Below are positions 44,510 through 58,100 of a stretch of DNA of 64,000 bases, in pieces; within the stretch, counting starts at the first letter, position 1, and every line of letters begins with the position of its first letter. The translations under genes and the position numbers were made by a program. The stretch comes from Rhododendron vialii. Taxonomy: Eukaryota > Streptophyta > Magnoliopsida > Ericales > Ericaceae. The notes beneath the pieces are model-generated. The model searched no databases and was not told the DNA's origin. It saw only the letters and a program-made list of their open reading frames with translations. The stretch lies in contig NC_080559.1 in the NCBI RefSeq assembly GCF_030253575.1, forward strand, positions 9,390,501 to 9,454,500. Reading direction: 5' to 3'.

Positions 44510-47500
44510 TGATTTGCAATGTGCCTGTACAGAAATTCAAGTATTGGCCAAATTCGGTTGTACGACAGGTATTAAAAACTTGAAGGGGATCTGATCATCG
44601 TCTCGATGTTGTTTTCTTGAGTTTTGTTCTTTTGAACTTTCAGGTTAATTTACTGATTGCACAACTGTATGTTCAGCAACTTCTCTGTGTGAAAACTGGT
44701 TTTATGCTTGGATTTTATGTCATCCTCTTTCTTGATTAGAGCCAAATTTTGAGTTGAGCAGTTTTCATAGTTCCATAACACAAATGGGTCTTATATTATC
44801 TTTTCAATTATTGGTATACTGTGTCGTAGATCTTACGGCCACCAAAGGCCACTCGTGTTCCGTTTTTGAATGTCAGTAATTCTTCCTCACTCAAATAGCA
44901 ATCAAGCTTTCGTTAGGTCCTTTCTTAAAAATTGGTTAAAAAGTCACACTGAAATACCTTTGGCAAAGTTGATAATTAAAGGAGACAGCAAAAAGGCTAT
45001 CAGTTATTTTTCACTTCTGAACATAAAATCAGTTACTCAAATAGTATATATATTTTTTGTTTAGAAGTGAAAAACTTTAGGGGGAGAACTTCAGTGGAGT
45101 GCTTTATACGAAAGAGCAAGTCCTTTCTTTTGTATTGTTGCTTTAATTTTCTGTTTTTTCCTCTCTGGTGTTGAAGTCAAACTCAGGCTTAAAAAACCTT
45201 TTTCCAACTACTTGGGGTGGGATACAGGAATCCTGTTTCACAATTTTGGGAGATTAAGGGCCACACTCTGTTAAGGTGCAGGCTAGCTTGTTTTTCTTAT
45301 TTATCTCAACCCAAGTTAATATAGATTTATTCCACTTATGGATACCCTTACTTAACGGATACTATATAAATTTCTAACCAATTGTCAGGCACGGATTTCA
45401 TTCATCTGAGAGCTGATAGTCCAAATCGGGTACTTTATGCATTCCAAATAGTCCATGTATCATAGCTCGCTGTCATGTATTTTTATACATCTTGTACAAA
45501 TGCTTGTAAATGCCCCATTTTGTTTTGTTACCACATTTCTTGCTCTCGCGAAGAGATATGGAGACTCAATGCAGATGGATAAGCTTGTAAAAGTGTGCAC
45601 ATAAATAACATTGTGGAATTGGGAGGTTGTGGTTGTTAAAGCATAAAAATGATTTGTCCACGTGATTTTCAGTTTTTTCTTTATTGTCAGTCTCTTTTTC
45701 CATATACTTTTTTTATCTGGATTTTTTCCGTATACTTCAGAACTGAAAATAAATGGCTTAATATAGAGCAGGATTTTTTTTGAGACACTGAGAGATGATT
45801 GAGTACAGGATCTTATGTAGGTGTGAGTTGTTAATCTTGTTTATTCAAATCCTTTATACTTCCTTTGAAACATTGTCACTTAGTTCTCAAAGAGTTGATA
45901 TCCGGGCTGTGTAAAAGCGTACAATCTTTCTTTTTCTTTTTTGTGTGACCTGGATATGACAAATTGTTTATCATTCGTCTTTTTGAGGTTCTAATTATTT
46001 TATTGATTCATCTGCCTTACCTTCTTTGGTTTTGGCAATAACTTTGCCTACGTATCAGTTTCTCTGATACTGTTTCAATTGTTAACCACTTTCCATATGC
46101 TTTAATGATATTAACGTACTTCTTCAAGATTGTTGATTTTCTTTATTAAGAAAAGGATAGTATTTTGACTGCAGAGGTAGAGTGGGCGTTCTCTCAATGC
46201 ATAGGGGCTAGGGCCAGAGGATACTGTCAATATAATACTATATGATTGTCAAAAGCCCCTTGTTCTGTGCATAACCCTGAAGGAGGATGGTACTTGGAAA
46301 CATAGTAAGGATACTCCTTTACATGGATTCAGGGTGGTTGTTTACTCTTCTTTGCTGAGTTGCTCCTCAAGTTGGACTCTTAGCCATCTCTATTTCTTCA
46401 TGCAAATCTCTTCAAAATAATAATCCACCATGATGCATAGTTTTCCTAGTTCTGCTTACAATATCCGCATTTCAGTTGTTGGGAGCCAAGTTTTTCTGGA
46501 AATTGTTACTGTTTCATAATCTAGTTTGTGTTTTTTGGCAAGTAAAATCATGGGTCAGCTTGGGGATTACAGTGCTTTACAGAAGAAGGTAATAAACTCA
46601 ACTATGTCAGCTCTCTCTTTTTTCTGAGTTTGTTTGTTTGCCATGTTGTGCTTCTTCATTTCCCTTCCGGCCATCATTCATGCATATTGTCGTCTTTATT
46701 GATGTTATTGGGCTTGCATACTAGGGTGAATTTGGCTTGTGATGCTAAAAATTCAGAAGTGGTAAGAGTTCTGGTTATTGATCAGATGTACATCAAACAG
46801 ATTGTATTTGGAATCTTATACGGCAAAGATAACTGATATAACGGAAACCAAATGCCAGAATATTTAACGCAGTAGGTGTCAAGAATTTGAGTAACGATAT
46901 TTTAGGCGACTGGATCCTATTATGTAGAGGAATTGTTTTGTTCAGATTGCTAAAGGCTGTGGACAAAGACAGGAAAAATTGTTCAGTGAGATAGACCGAA
47001 CTTCTCTCTCTCTCTCTCTCTCTCTCAAATAGGGCAGCAAGCTGAGTTAATAGAGAAGAGGTTGAAGTCGGATCTTTTCTGGAATATTGTACTGGCACTA
47101 CGTACTTTCACTCTAAGTAACAGTGTACTTTACGACGCTGACTTATAGGATTTTCCAGTTACAATATCCGAAAACCTTGTTTGCCTTCTGTAAACCATGA
47201 ACGGGAAAGAAAAGAAAAGACACATTATTACAGTCTGGTACCAAGTCAGTTTGATATGCCTAACCAGTAACCACTAGCCACTAAAACTGAAGTGGGCACA
47301 GTGTTATGTAGCAAAAGTTTTTATGGATTTCTTCTTTGTTACCGGGTCGGGCGCTTTTCTTTCTAGTATCTGGTGTAGAGATACATCATGGATAAGGGAG
47401 ACAGCCCTTCTAAAAAAAAATGGACACACTGACAGGGGACTCCAAATTTTATGACTATTTTTTTTAATTACGTATACCTATATTGCAGCCACTAATCAGG

Positions 47501-48208
47501 GCTAGCAGATTGTGTAAGCGCGCGCGCACAAACACGTTTATACTATACTTTGGACTAATACTCTGCAGTTAATATGTATTTACTCCCGAAGGAACTTTTA
47601 AAATTTTGCAAACTAGCATTCAGTCAGCCCTGTCCTCCTGTGTCTAAGTGGCGTACCTGGTCCTACCTTAAAAGATATTAAAATTCTATGGGCACGCCAG
47701 TGTCTCCAACGTATTGCGTATCCTCGAGTGCCAGACAAGCCAGTGTCTTCAATGTATTACGTTTCCTCGCGTGCCCAACAAGGATATGTCAACGTCCGAG
47801 GTGCGTCGATGCTTCATAGGTACAGAGGAATTAGAGTATGATTGTATGAAATGCTTATGGTTTCTTGGGCACCAAAACGTCCAGTAGATTTGCAACATTA
47901 TTGACTAGCTGTAAGCTCCGTACTAGTGGATTTTACCTGAATCCAAGACCTTGTTTCTTCTTTTTCATGACAACCTTAGTATTCGCGATAATCTGATGAA
48001 AGAACTTTCCTGGAGACTTAACTGTGGACTTCGAAGTAGAGCTGACATATATACAAGCACTTCGAGAGGGAAAAACAAGCGTTACGAGGTGAAATGAAAA
48101 GCATAAAACTTGTATAATTCTACCCTAAACTAGGCCCTGATTTGTTTTGTTGTTTTTCACTAAAATCATAGCCTCTAAAGAGTGGTCATCTGATCTTGAT
48201 CATCGACT
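44510..48208. other. Gene-poor region between F-box gene and ABI5
   Basis: No supported gene. The first 300 bases are the F-box 3' UTR. A short piece near 45195-45245 (CAACTACTTGGGGTGGGATA) resembles a common plant RTE/SINE tail. A (CT)n run of about 24 bp sits at 47003-47026, and an alternating GCGC stretch near 47518-47526. Two versions of an about 50-bp segment with CAGTGTCTCCAACGTATTGCG and CAGTGTCTTCAATGTATTACG lie at 47698-47780. No long open frame looks coding. Confidence 0.45.
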
Positions 48209-50931
48209 TCACAATGGGCAACTCAAAGTCCGCCGCATCACCCTCAACTTTTCTGTAGCTCTTTGAGCCTTGGTCTGAGCCTTCATTTTCGCTTCCTCAA
48301 AATACTGCAGATATATCGAAAACCGTGAAATACACGTTCACTTTTTGCAGTGGAAAAAGGGGGAAACAAATTCTCCGGAAAAAGTCTTAAGTCTATCTGC
48401 TTAACAAATGAATGCATCACAGATACACACCTCCGCATGGAACAGTGCCATCAGATCACACCACATCTGCAAAATTGCAAATTATGGGTACATGGCCAAC
48501 TAAAGCTAATTAAAGAACATGACAGTGCTGTTCTAAATGGAGGTGTGGATGCAGATCGCGCGCTTTGGAGAAAACACAAGAGATATGTTGGGAACTCTTT
48601 TCGATTTCAGTTACGAAATAGCTTATATTTTCCCAAGTGGTAATTTTTACCTGTTGCTTTCTCCTCCTCTCCAGCTCAGCCTGTTATTAACAGCGTATCG
48701 TCAGTTCCATGAATTAGATGCATATCTTTCTTTTTTTTCCCGTATCAAATTAGATGCGTAGCTGATTGAAGCTAAATCATTTTTATTCTCACCAGAGCCA
48801 GTTTTAGTTGGGCATTCTCGTCTTTCAACTGGTTCAGTTCTGCCTCTAGTTCAACTGTGTAAGCCTGCAAAAGCATGAAAATGTCAGACTTATAAGCAAT
48901 AAAAACTGCTCTATTAAGTGGAGGAAAGTTTATAGAGCATTCCTAATTATCTGCTTATCTATAGACTATGCATCTATGAGATGAGATTAAGCATATAAGG
49001 GGATCGTGTATCTTGGTATCAAAATTGTTAACTCACCAATCAATTTTTTCTAGGATGACCTCGTTACTGGCTTGATTTTCGTATCTTTCATGCTTTCTTA
49101 CGTCAACTATCAGCGATGTCCTGAATCAGGTCCGCACTCTTACGTCAAATTGCGAGCTTAAGTGGTTGTTGATGTCTTACCAGGAGGCCATTAGGGATTC
49201 CGACTCGCTTAAAAAAGAGCTTGTTAAAAATGTCATTAGGGAACCCCTGCTTATACACTCGAGATGTGGCAATCAACATATGTCGACGAAGATCGGATAC
49301 AGGTTATTAGTCCCCCAAGCTCTTTCTCCTTTCCCCGTTTGTGTTATTGTTTAGGGCCAAACAGGACAATTAGTTGTGGTCAATACCCCTAACGCTATGA
49401 CTAATCCATGTGGTTGGGACCAACGACCCACAAGCGCGCACAGTTATTTGCACGAGTCAGTTCTGATGATACAAGTATTAATCACCGGAGCTCACTTTGA
49501 AGGGTGGATGTCATTAGTGTTCACAGTTACTCCTGCTAGTTATATCCCTTATACCACCATGCCAAATGAGTTTTTTAAACCAGACTATAAACCAAGGTGT
49601 CTCTGCCAATGAAAAAATTACCTTTTTTTTATTTATTTTTTTCCCCATTTTTATCAGACAACAGCTTAGCTGCTAATTGATCAAAGCTGTAAGAAGCTGA
49701 ACGTATATTTAGGACTGACAGTTTCAGTTCTGGGCGCAAATGCTATTGTCTTGTTTTATTTCATCATGGTCAGAAACCTCTATAACTAATGTGCAGGCAT
49801 TCGCTGAATGCAGCAGCTATGAGAAAAGAGTACCTGCTTCCTGGCTCTAGACCTCGCAGCGGACTCCCTGTTTTTTATCATCCTCCGCTGCCGCCTCTCC
49901 ACCACCCTCTCCACTGGACCGTCTAAGACCCGCTTCTGTCCCCCTCTCATCCCACCCATATCCATCCCATACTGATTCGAACCATCCGCTTGACTCAAGC
50001 ACATCCCGTCAGATGACCCTGGACTCACTGGCGACCCCATCCCCAACCCCTGCACCTTACCGTGCCCACCACCACAACCGGGTACATTTCCCGCTCTTCC
50101 ACCATAATCCACCGCCAGTGGTGGCGGTGGATAACCACCACTCCTCTTCCCATTTCCTGCATAACCTGACGACTCGCTAACCCCACCCCCACCTTGAGAC
50201 GACGTCTGGTAAGTAGGCACATTAATATTACTACCGCCACCTCCACCGCTGCCGTAACCCATGGGGGGCCTTGAAACAAAACTAGGACCAACTCCAGAGT
50301 GGTGGTTATTGTTCTGGTACACCCCAAACTGCTGCTGCTGAGATGACGGTGGTGGATTGCCTGGTTCCCGAACTACCCCTGCTTTAACTAGGAAATCTTC
50401 CAAAGTCATCTCCCCCAAAGTGGGTTGCCACTGGGTAGAACCAGAATTTTGGACGTTATTATTATTTCCACCGCCGCCGCCGCCCTGTTGCTGTTCTTGC
50501 CGACTCTTGTGTATCTCCGACCACACTTCATCCACTGTTTTCTGGCACATGGGTGGAGGAAGCGTAAGAGAGCCCTGTCTTGTCAAGCTCGGATGTTCAA
50601 CAATACCTCTATCTGTCGAAGGAGCCTCCCCTGTGAAAACTTGCAGATTGTTGTTGTTATCTGTATTGGTGGCAGTGTCAGGGTTTGGGTTTTGGGCTTG
50701 GGCTTGGTTTTCTTCCGCGGTCCAAATGCTGTTGAGGAACTCATCCATGTTCATCGACCCGAAGTTCTTCCCACTCTCACAGATTGAATGTTGGAATTCG
50801 TCGAGGGTGAGTGAGTAAATTGATGACTGCCTTCCTACAGAGGGGAATGCCGGGCTTTTGTACTGTTGGTCCGACTGCAATGGCGACCCCGCCTCGCCTT
50901 TTGAAATGATTCCAGATTCTGTCAGCACCAT
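48209..50931 (-). CDS. ABI5: ABI5 bZIP transcription factor (group A)
   Basis: Four exons join into 431 residues, read leftward: 50931-49834, 48864-48793, 48680-48651 and 48304-48209, all GT-AG and phase 0. The conserved group A domains are in order. C1 is at about 34-70 (GRQSSIYSLTLDEF, FGSMNMDEFLNSIW), C2 at about 113-142 (LTRQGSLTLPPP, KTVDEVWSEIHK) and C3 at about 171-189 (TLGEMTLEDFLVKAGVVRE). The basic region is RRMIKNRESAARSRARKQ (349-366), followed by a leucine zipper (AYTVELEAELNQLKDENAQL, 367 onward), and the end is RTLSCPL. RQSS and RQGS are SnRK2-type phosphorylation sites. ABI5 binds ABRE (ACGTG) promoters and mediates abscisic acid control of seed maturation and germination. The start is the Met at 50931. 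The open frame runs 46 codons further, but those residues look like leader. Gly and Asn/Gln runs lie between domains. A repeat lies upstream. Confidence 0.95.
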
Positions 50932-51244
50932 TTTCAGTTTCAGTTGAGCTTGTGTCGGTTCGCTGTTAAAAGATGTTGTGATGATCAATGTTAACCTGTG
51001 CATGAAGTTACCCAAGTGAGAATATTCTAGTGAGAGAGAGATAATACTAGATTGATCAAACACTTGCAACCATCAAAGCAAAACATATTTTTTTGAAAAA
51101 AGAAGGATCAAAATTCTTACTTCCTATTCTTTCACATAATCGAAACGAGGGTGCTTATTGATACCCAATCAAATTGAAGTCTTACAATTACGGTTTTCAG
51201 GTCATGATCTACAAAATTAATGGTTTTGATCGTAATGCCACCCC

Positions 51245-51290
51245 GTGTTGAATTGGTGGGTGGGGGGGAGGAGGAGGAGGAGGTTGAGGA
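51245..51290. repeat. GGA/GGT-rich low-complexity tract in ABI5 upstream region
   Basis: GGTGGGTGGGGGGGAGGAGG leads into GGAGGAGGAGGTTGAGGAGG, about 300 bp before the ABI5 start codon. It probably belongs to the promoter or leader. Confidence 0.7.
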
Positions 51291-51532
51291 GGACTTTTTA
51301 AAGCGGCGGATCGTTATCGGGTTCTAACTTTCCGTTCAAGAGTTTTTGGAAATCAGGTATTCCGGAAATGGCTGGAAGTGGTCCAAATGAAAGTTCCAGC
51401 AACGTCTAGCTTTCCCATGAAAAGTTCAATACATGAAAACTGACTTCCAAACATAAAAGACAATAGGACCCACGTTACATCAACGCAAGGCCAACTTCAA
51501 TATATTCAGCTGTTCTACGCCCACTGCCCTGT

Positions 51533-51860
51533 TCTACCGCTCACTGTCTAAAAAAATTTTGGATGGTGAGATTGAGAGCGGTGGAGAAAGCGGTAGATGT
51601 AGACTTCTGTAATGGAGTATATTTTGGGTTGACATGTAGGCCACAACGCCAGCTCACTAGGGTATTGGATTGGGCCTGATAAGGACTATGTGAATTTGCC
51701 ACCGCTCAACATTCACCGCTCACCGTCCAAAAAACTTTTGGACGATGAGATTAAGAGCGATGGAGGAAGCGGTAAAAATTGAGCGGTGAACGTAGACTTC
51801 GGTAATATATTTTAGGTTGACATGTAGGGTATTTGGTTGGGCCTGACTAGGACTGTGTGA
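51533..51860. repeat. Tandem promoter repeat upstream of ABI5
   Basis: Two head-to-tail copies of about 165 and 150 bp (51533-51698, 51712-51860) share ACCGCTCAC, GAGATTGAGAGCGGTGGAG / GAGATTAAGAGCGATGGAG, GTAGACTTC-GTAAT, GGTTGACATGTAGG and TTGGGCCTGA. By eye they are about 80 percent alike with gaps. Each copy contains complementary words (ACCGCTC and GAGCGGT), so each can form a weak hairpin. They could be old MITE copies. Confidence 0.75.
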
Positions 51861-51869
51861 ATTGGCCTT

Positions 51870-54800
51870 CATTGGGTGGGTCTGTCTAGATCCCATTATA
51901 AGTTCCTTTTTCCTAATATGACCTCTAGAGCACACCAACTTATAATCTAACGCCTCGTTTGATTTGCAGAGTAAAATAGACGAAATTAACAGTCCTGATA
52001 TTTGTAGTTCCCTGGACTATTTGTCCGTTATTAATTCTTTCCATCCCATCACATGTTCGTCTTCGCAGAAAGGATATTTTCGTAATTTTCTAGAACTTCC
52101 ATTGGCTAGGCAATACCACCCCACATATAATGATAATTTAGCCTAGGATTATTTATCTCGAAAGCCATTCCGCGAACCATACATGAGTTGCCTCAGGAAT
52201 AGACGCAGTTAGTCCTATCCCGCTAATCAAACGAGGCATAGCCGCATAAGGAAATATTTTAGACCACTTGCAAAAAGATTAAGCAACCAATAGCAACACT
52301 AATTGGAAGATGGAGGCAAGTCTCTTGTAAGTTGTAAGAAAGTATTTGCCTGCAAATTAGAGTGAGAACCAAGTGGTGGACACCTTATATTCCTTGCACC
52401 AGGTGGTGAGGTGGGGTTTTGGTGGTTTCAAACCCATCTCCCCAGTAAACCACCACTATTGCACATGTTGAAAAACAAGTATATGAGCCTCTTAACTAAG
52501 TTTAGTCAAACATCATTACCAAAACAAGAATATGATAAAACTAATCCTGATTCGACCTATATATATACTACTACTACTTAGCAAAGAGGTCAAAGGCAGA
52601 GTATATATATTCAAGAAAGTAATACAAGGACCGAGCTGCAAGTTCAAGCAGCTCATTTGTTGACTTTTGAAGCCCTCCCACACTCACTACAACCTTCATA
52701 CATGTATATATGTTGACAAGAAATTTCATGACAAACATATATATACTTATATACATATACGTACTTGGATGAGAGAGAGAGAGAGAGAGAGAGAGAGCAT
52801 GTTTCAAAATCAAAATCACCAGAAGCATGAAGTGACTACAAACCATGTCAAAAATTACCTACTGTCGATTGTTGTCACCCAAGCTTAAGGAATTTCTGAG
52901 AACAAGTCTTCAAAGCTAACATTTCCAAGTTTTCGGCAGAAATGCTCAGAACATGCACTTTTAACTACACATCAACTTCACTATATCCGCAACCTCCATC
53001 AACTTAACTACACACATATACAAATACAAAAGTAGACCAAAAAAATGTATGTATATTTATGCATGTGTGTAGATGTAGAGAGAGAGAGAGATGAGTCTTC
53101 TACACAAGTTCCTACAATGGAATCAGCTTGTTGCGTACAGGGGATTGTTTTTAGCCATGAATTGCTGAAAGGGTCGGCCCCACCGGGGGGGTGGGAGTGG
53201 GACCCACACTGTAAAAAAGTTTATACTCCCGCCTCCATAGAAAGTACAACTCAAGCGAAGGAGTCAAAATTCGTTCAGCAGCAGCCACGTACCTGCCATG
53301 TGGCCTCACCACAGTCGTTCTACTCTGCTCCTATTCTTCCCTGATCAACACGTGTCTCTCTCCCTTTCAATTTTTGAAACGAAAGAATCGAAGAACGTCA
53401 GGATCTCTCCAGTTTTGGAAACATTTTTTTTTTGGTTTTTTTTTTTTGCGCACACCTCTCGATATATTTCGGAGTTTTTTAATTTTAAAATTAACGATCG
53501 GACAAATCTATGTAGCTGAAATGTGTGGCTTTGACGATATTGGAACGTGCAAGCTCTTGAGAGGGAAGTCCTTTAGATGATTTCTCTGCTCATATCCATT
53601 TGGCCAAGAAAAATTCTACTCAGCAAAACACTTTGCAAACATGTTGAGGTGTCACTATATCATTGGACACTTTCTCATTAATTCATTACCTAATAATATA
53701 GTGCCACATAAGTGTATATGTTGTGCAAATTATTGTACAACTTGTTGTGGTCGCGACATACCTCTTTGGCCAAAACGCGATGGAATGAGTCAAAAACTTG
53801 TACAATAATGTGACTGAGAAAATCTTTTTCACAGAGTTTTGTCAAGAAAAAGTGTTTACGGAGCACTATCACATCCGTCCAAAGTGTATTGGACAGTCCG
53901 GTTTATAAAACAAACTTTTCCGGGGTCCCCAGATTTTTTTTTATTAAAATCCGTAGTACTGTTGATTCCTGAAACGGATGTCCATGATATGGCGTCTCCG
54001 TGATTTTCTTATTCACAGCTCGTCCGTGAATAAGTTTCTCACAGCGTGAATACCTCTTTGAGTTTAAGTCACTTTTAACTCATTCCGTCACGTTTTGGAA
54101 TATATCTATGTTCAGTACGTAAGACAACGAAATTTTTTCGCAAGAGTGGATTTGTCATATAGGAGTATTATATATCGTCTTTGGTTTTAATTTTCATAGC
54201 TGTTTTTTTAATCATAGAAAATGCATTATTGGATTTCAAATAGCAGTCCAAGCAACTAGGTCAGAACATATATAGTAGTCCGGGCGATCTAAGGCTCAAA
54301 TTTGAAGGGGTAAGCCAATTTTGAAATTTTATTCCTTGAGCTAATTACCTTTAAGGCTCCGTTCAGTTACCAGAAATGTTGTACAAGAAAGTTATTCTTA
54401 GGGAAAGTGAAGTAAAGGAGAAAAAAAAAACTATTTTCCTGTAAGTATTCATTTAACAATTTTTTTTTGAAGGAAAACTAAAAAAAGAAGAAGAGAGCAT
54501 TGGACACTCCCGTTAAAAAAAAAAAAAAAAAAGTCAAAGGAAATTATTCCAAATTCGCGTAGATTCATACATTATGGGTAATAAAAAGTTGGATTTTCCG
54601 ATGTACCAAAAAAAAAAAATTAAAAAATGAATGATTGGATTCTTCTAATAAATGTACCGGACCAAAATTGCAACTTTAGTTAATTTGCCAGATAATCATC
54701 ATCGCTGGCAATTAATACGAGCATATATATATCTTCTTTTCTTTATATATAAAGACAACAGTGGCAAGAAAAAAAGTAACAGCATTTCCAATCTTTTCAT

Positions 54801-55199
54801 TCGCTAAACCATATCCCTCAAAACATGACAAGAAGAAAAGAGGCCATATCCCTCAAAACCCTTTTTCATTTTTCATTCAGATTATCAAATCCTGAAAAAT
54901 TGCAAGTGGGCCCGTGAAAAATCCCCACGGGTTCAAAAACCATCGGTCCTCTTGGCATTAGGGTTTTTCTTCCATCGTTTCAGACACATTAATAGCAAAT
55001 GCAGTTTTCATAAAGCATATTCCAACCTCGTCTAGTGTGTATTGTCTTTATCAAAAAAGGGGGAAAAATTACAGCATACTTCAAAAAATCAACAGCTGAT
55101 CAACTATTCTGCAGACATACCAAAATACCCAGAAAAAAAATTCCAGGACCCAAACCAGAAAGCAGAAGAAAAGTAACAAAGACCGCCTGAGAGAGACCA
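51870..55199. other. Intergenic, ABI5 to hydrolase, no gene seen
   Basis: Contains a (GA)n run at 52769-52798, a second short one at 53077-53091, and several poly(A)/poly(T) tracts (53423-53448, 54417-54430, 54515-54532). ACACGTGT-type G-box words occur near 53347. The last 180 bases before 55200 are the hydrolase 3' UTR. Open frames at 51964, 53045 and 53298 match nothing I know. Confidence 0.45.
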
Positions 55200-58100
55200 T
55201 CAAATCTGCGGCTCGCTGTTTTGCCCCAGTAAAAGTTCTTTTATCATGGCATCAACCATTCCACGGGCGAAAGGGAACATGTGCCCAGACCCCGAAACTT
55301 CATGGTATTTTATCCAAGGGAGCCGTTGGGCGATATAACGCTGCATTGTAACGGGCACCAGAAGATCTTCATCTCCTTGCCATAGGTGGACCAAACCGTC
55401 GTCGTTGGGAAACGGATTGTTGAGATCGAGGGGAACGAATTCCCAAGTTCCCAAGCCAATTATCAAGTCGCGGTGGACGGACTCGAAATCTCCTTGCTGT
55501 CTAACCTGTGCCTGAGAACCAATAAAGATAGCAGTAGAAAAACAACACCTTGGGTTATGAAGGAGCAGATCACTAGATATTAGAAAGTATAAAAACTAGT
55601 TCAAGTGGTAATAATTGAGTGGTCTTAACTTAGCATAATAGCCTTTAGGTTGGGGGGTTGAATATGAGGACAATTTCTTTGTCCATTCAATTCCAAAGAC
55701 CTAAGTTTAGTTCTGCACAAGTATACCCTTCACAGACACTTATCAATGGGCACTAAATAGGCTAATTTTTTTTTATTTACAAAACAATAACAGTACCCAT
55801 GTAATCTGAAATCGATGGGATATGGGGCAGGGGAGGGCTTAAGACACCTAACCTTTGGCATTATATGCATAAAGTGGTTGAGTTTTACACTGAAATGGTG
55901 GCCCCCCCATATACCTCCAAAATATCAAGGAACTCTAGGGACGTTATGCCATGAAACGAAGCCACCAAATCAAAGCCGGAAGGCATAACAAACAGAATTA
56001 GGCGTTGCAGATATTTTATACTAGCAACCACGGTTAGTAAGACTAGTGCAGATACACACAATCTGAAAATCCCAATTTCACTCCACTTCAGTAGGAACCA
56101 AAAATTCAATGAGTTAGTATCAAATATTCCCAATTAAAGGGTTTAAGAACACAACTGTAGGTAACAAAACGAGTTTCCAGAATACAGGCATGACTAATTC
56201 AGGACCTCACAAAACGGGGAAATGATTTTGGGTCCCGAAGTCGCTGTGCACATTACTTCCTCTGAAACTACAATGAAATGTGATTTCAAAGCAAAAGAAA
56301 TGCATATCAGAATTCATCAGTTAAAGAAATGCATACATTTAATCCTCTTAAAACTTACTTGATAATCTACTTACATACCTTTTGCCTTTCTCCACAAATT
56401 TCTTTCAAGTGAAATCTGCATATGACTTGTCTTAACAATGAACTTTTGCTAACTTGTTTAAGATAGTGATACGACAAAATTCAGAAATCAGACAATTACA
56501 TGTTCGTCAGCGCCTAAGAAGTGTCATTCACGTACTAATGTCTAAGTCAGAGACACTTAAGACTTGCCAGACTCTGCAAAAACAGCTGAGGGCACATTCC
56601 GAATTAAGGTTCTATTTCTTAATTACGGACACGAAAAAAAGAGTATCGGACATGTGTCCGAGAAGTGTCGGTGTCCGACACATGTCTAACACGCACACGC
56701 GACCTCTTTGAAGTGCCTGTGCTTATTAGTAGAAAAAAGATGCCGATCTTGCAAGTTGCTAGTTTTCTTTACATTTCAGCATTTATGAACAACATATTGT
56801 TTGATAACAAATATTGCTAGCAAGGAAAAAATGTACACCAACGTATGGTAGAGCCCTAAACTTGACTCCAAGCAATTGGGAGGAGTTTCATAGTGTTCTT
56901 ATATTACATATACAATATGTTATCAATGGATATCCGTCGATCACAAAAACAGTAACCACATCTTCTCTCAAGCATACTTTGGTGCGCGTAAAGTTCCAAA
57001 ATTACACATTCCATGGGTGACAGTTTCAGTCCCAACCACAAGTATGGGATATGCGATATCACTCAAATTCATCGTTCATATAGTTTTTATTGGGAGTTTT
57101 TGGAAACAACTCAAGATATGATGGCACCACGGATATGTAACGTGTTAAGTGTTGTGCATACCAATGCTCTGGACTATCAATGAAGGAAGCATGGTAATGT
57201 GCACATAAATTAATTTGGGTCACTAGGCCTGCCCTCTCTGATGCCATTTGGCTTTGATTTGGGGGCATGGTTTTACAACAAAACGTCCTTGTAGATCCTC
57301 GGTTCTTGGAGGTTTAGGGGGGCCACTGTTTTAGTGGTATTCTAAGAGCAGCCACTTTGTGCATATATTGTCAAATGTTAGGTCTGTCTCCAATCATCCC
57401 CCGCCCATACCCCCAATGATTGGGGACTAGATGGGTTATGTTATGTTGTTGTTATGTCCTTCAGTTTGTCAACATCCATGCGCTATAAAATCCATATAAG
57501 GTTGGAATTTTTGGTAAACCTCAAGTTGAATCCAAAGAATAGTTCATCAATATTATGATAGTTCTTGCATAGTCTTGGTTAGAACTCAACTCCAAAAGCT
57601 AGTTGTTGACAAAATGGTGCCCTCACATTTATATAGTGCACATTACTTTCATGTCCAGGCAATGTGGGACGCCCAAAGTTCTTACTCCGTAGCAGTGGCG
57701 TAGCCAGGAATTGTTGTTAGTGGGGGCACTAGTGACATAAGTTACATTGTTTTGAGGAACAATTTTTCCCTCTTTTTCACATACAAATACAATTTGATAA
57801 TTTTGAAATACTTTCTTCATGGCTATTTGGGATAAATACATATATGAGGTTAACTATGAGTCAAACTAAAAGAAGAAGACACACACAAAAAAAAAACTTC
57901 CAGTGGGGCCACGGGCCCTTGCTGGTCTTGCCTCTGCCACTGCACGGTAACATCTGCGGCGTGCAAGCCAGGGACATGCAGCCTACTCGGCTCTGATCCT
58001 ATATTATATTGTTTTGGATAGAATTCAACTCCAAGACCATGTAAAAATTGCCACATGTGAAACAACTAAATATTTTGACAATCAACAAATACAATCAATT

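Noticed and set aside
47515-47530. GCGCGCGC alternating tract as a Z-DNA regulatory site
   Set aside because: Only about 10 bp long and without context. Not enough to claim a function.
50932-51069. 46-residue N-terminal extension of ABI5
   Set aside because: Open and starting with ATG, but its residues do not resemble ABI5 and the Met at 50931 fits the family start better. Transcript data could change this.
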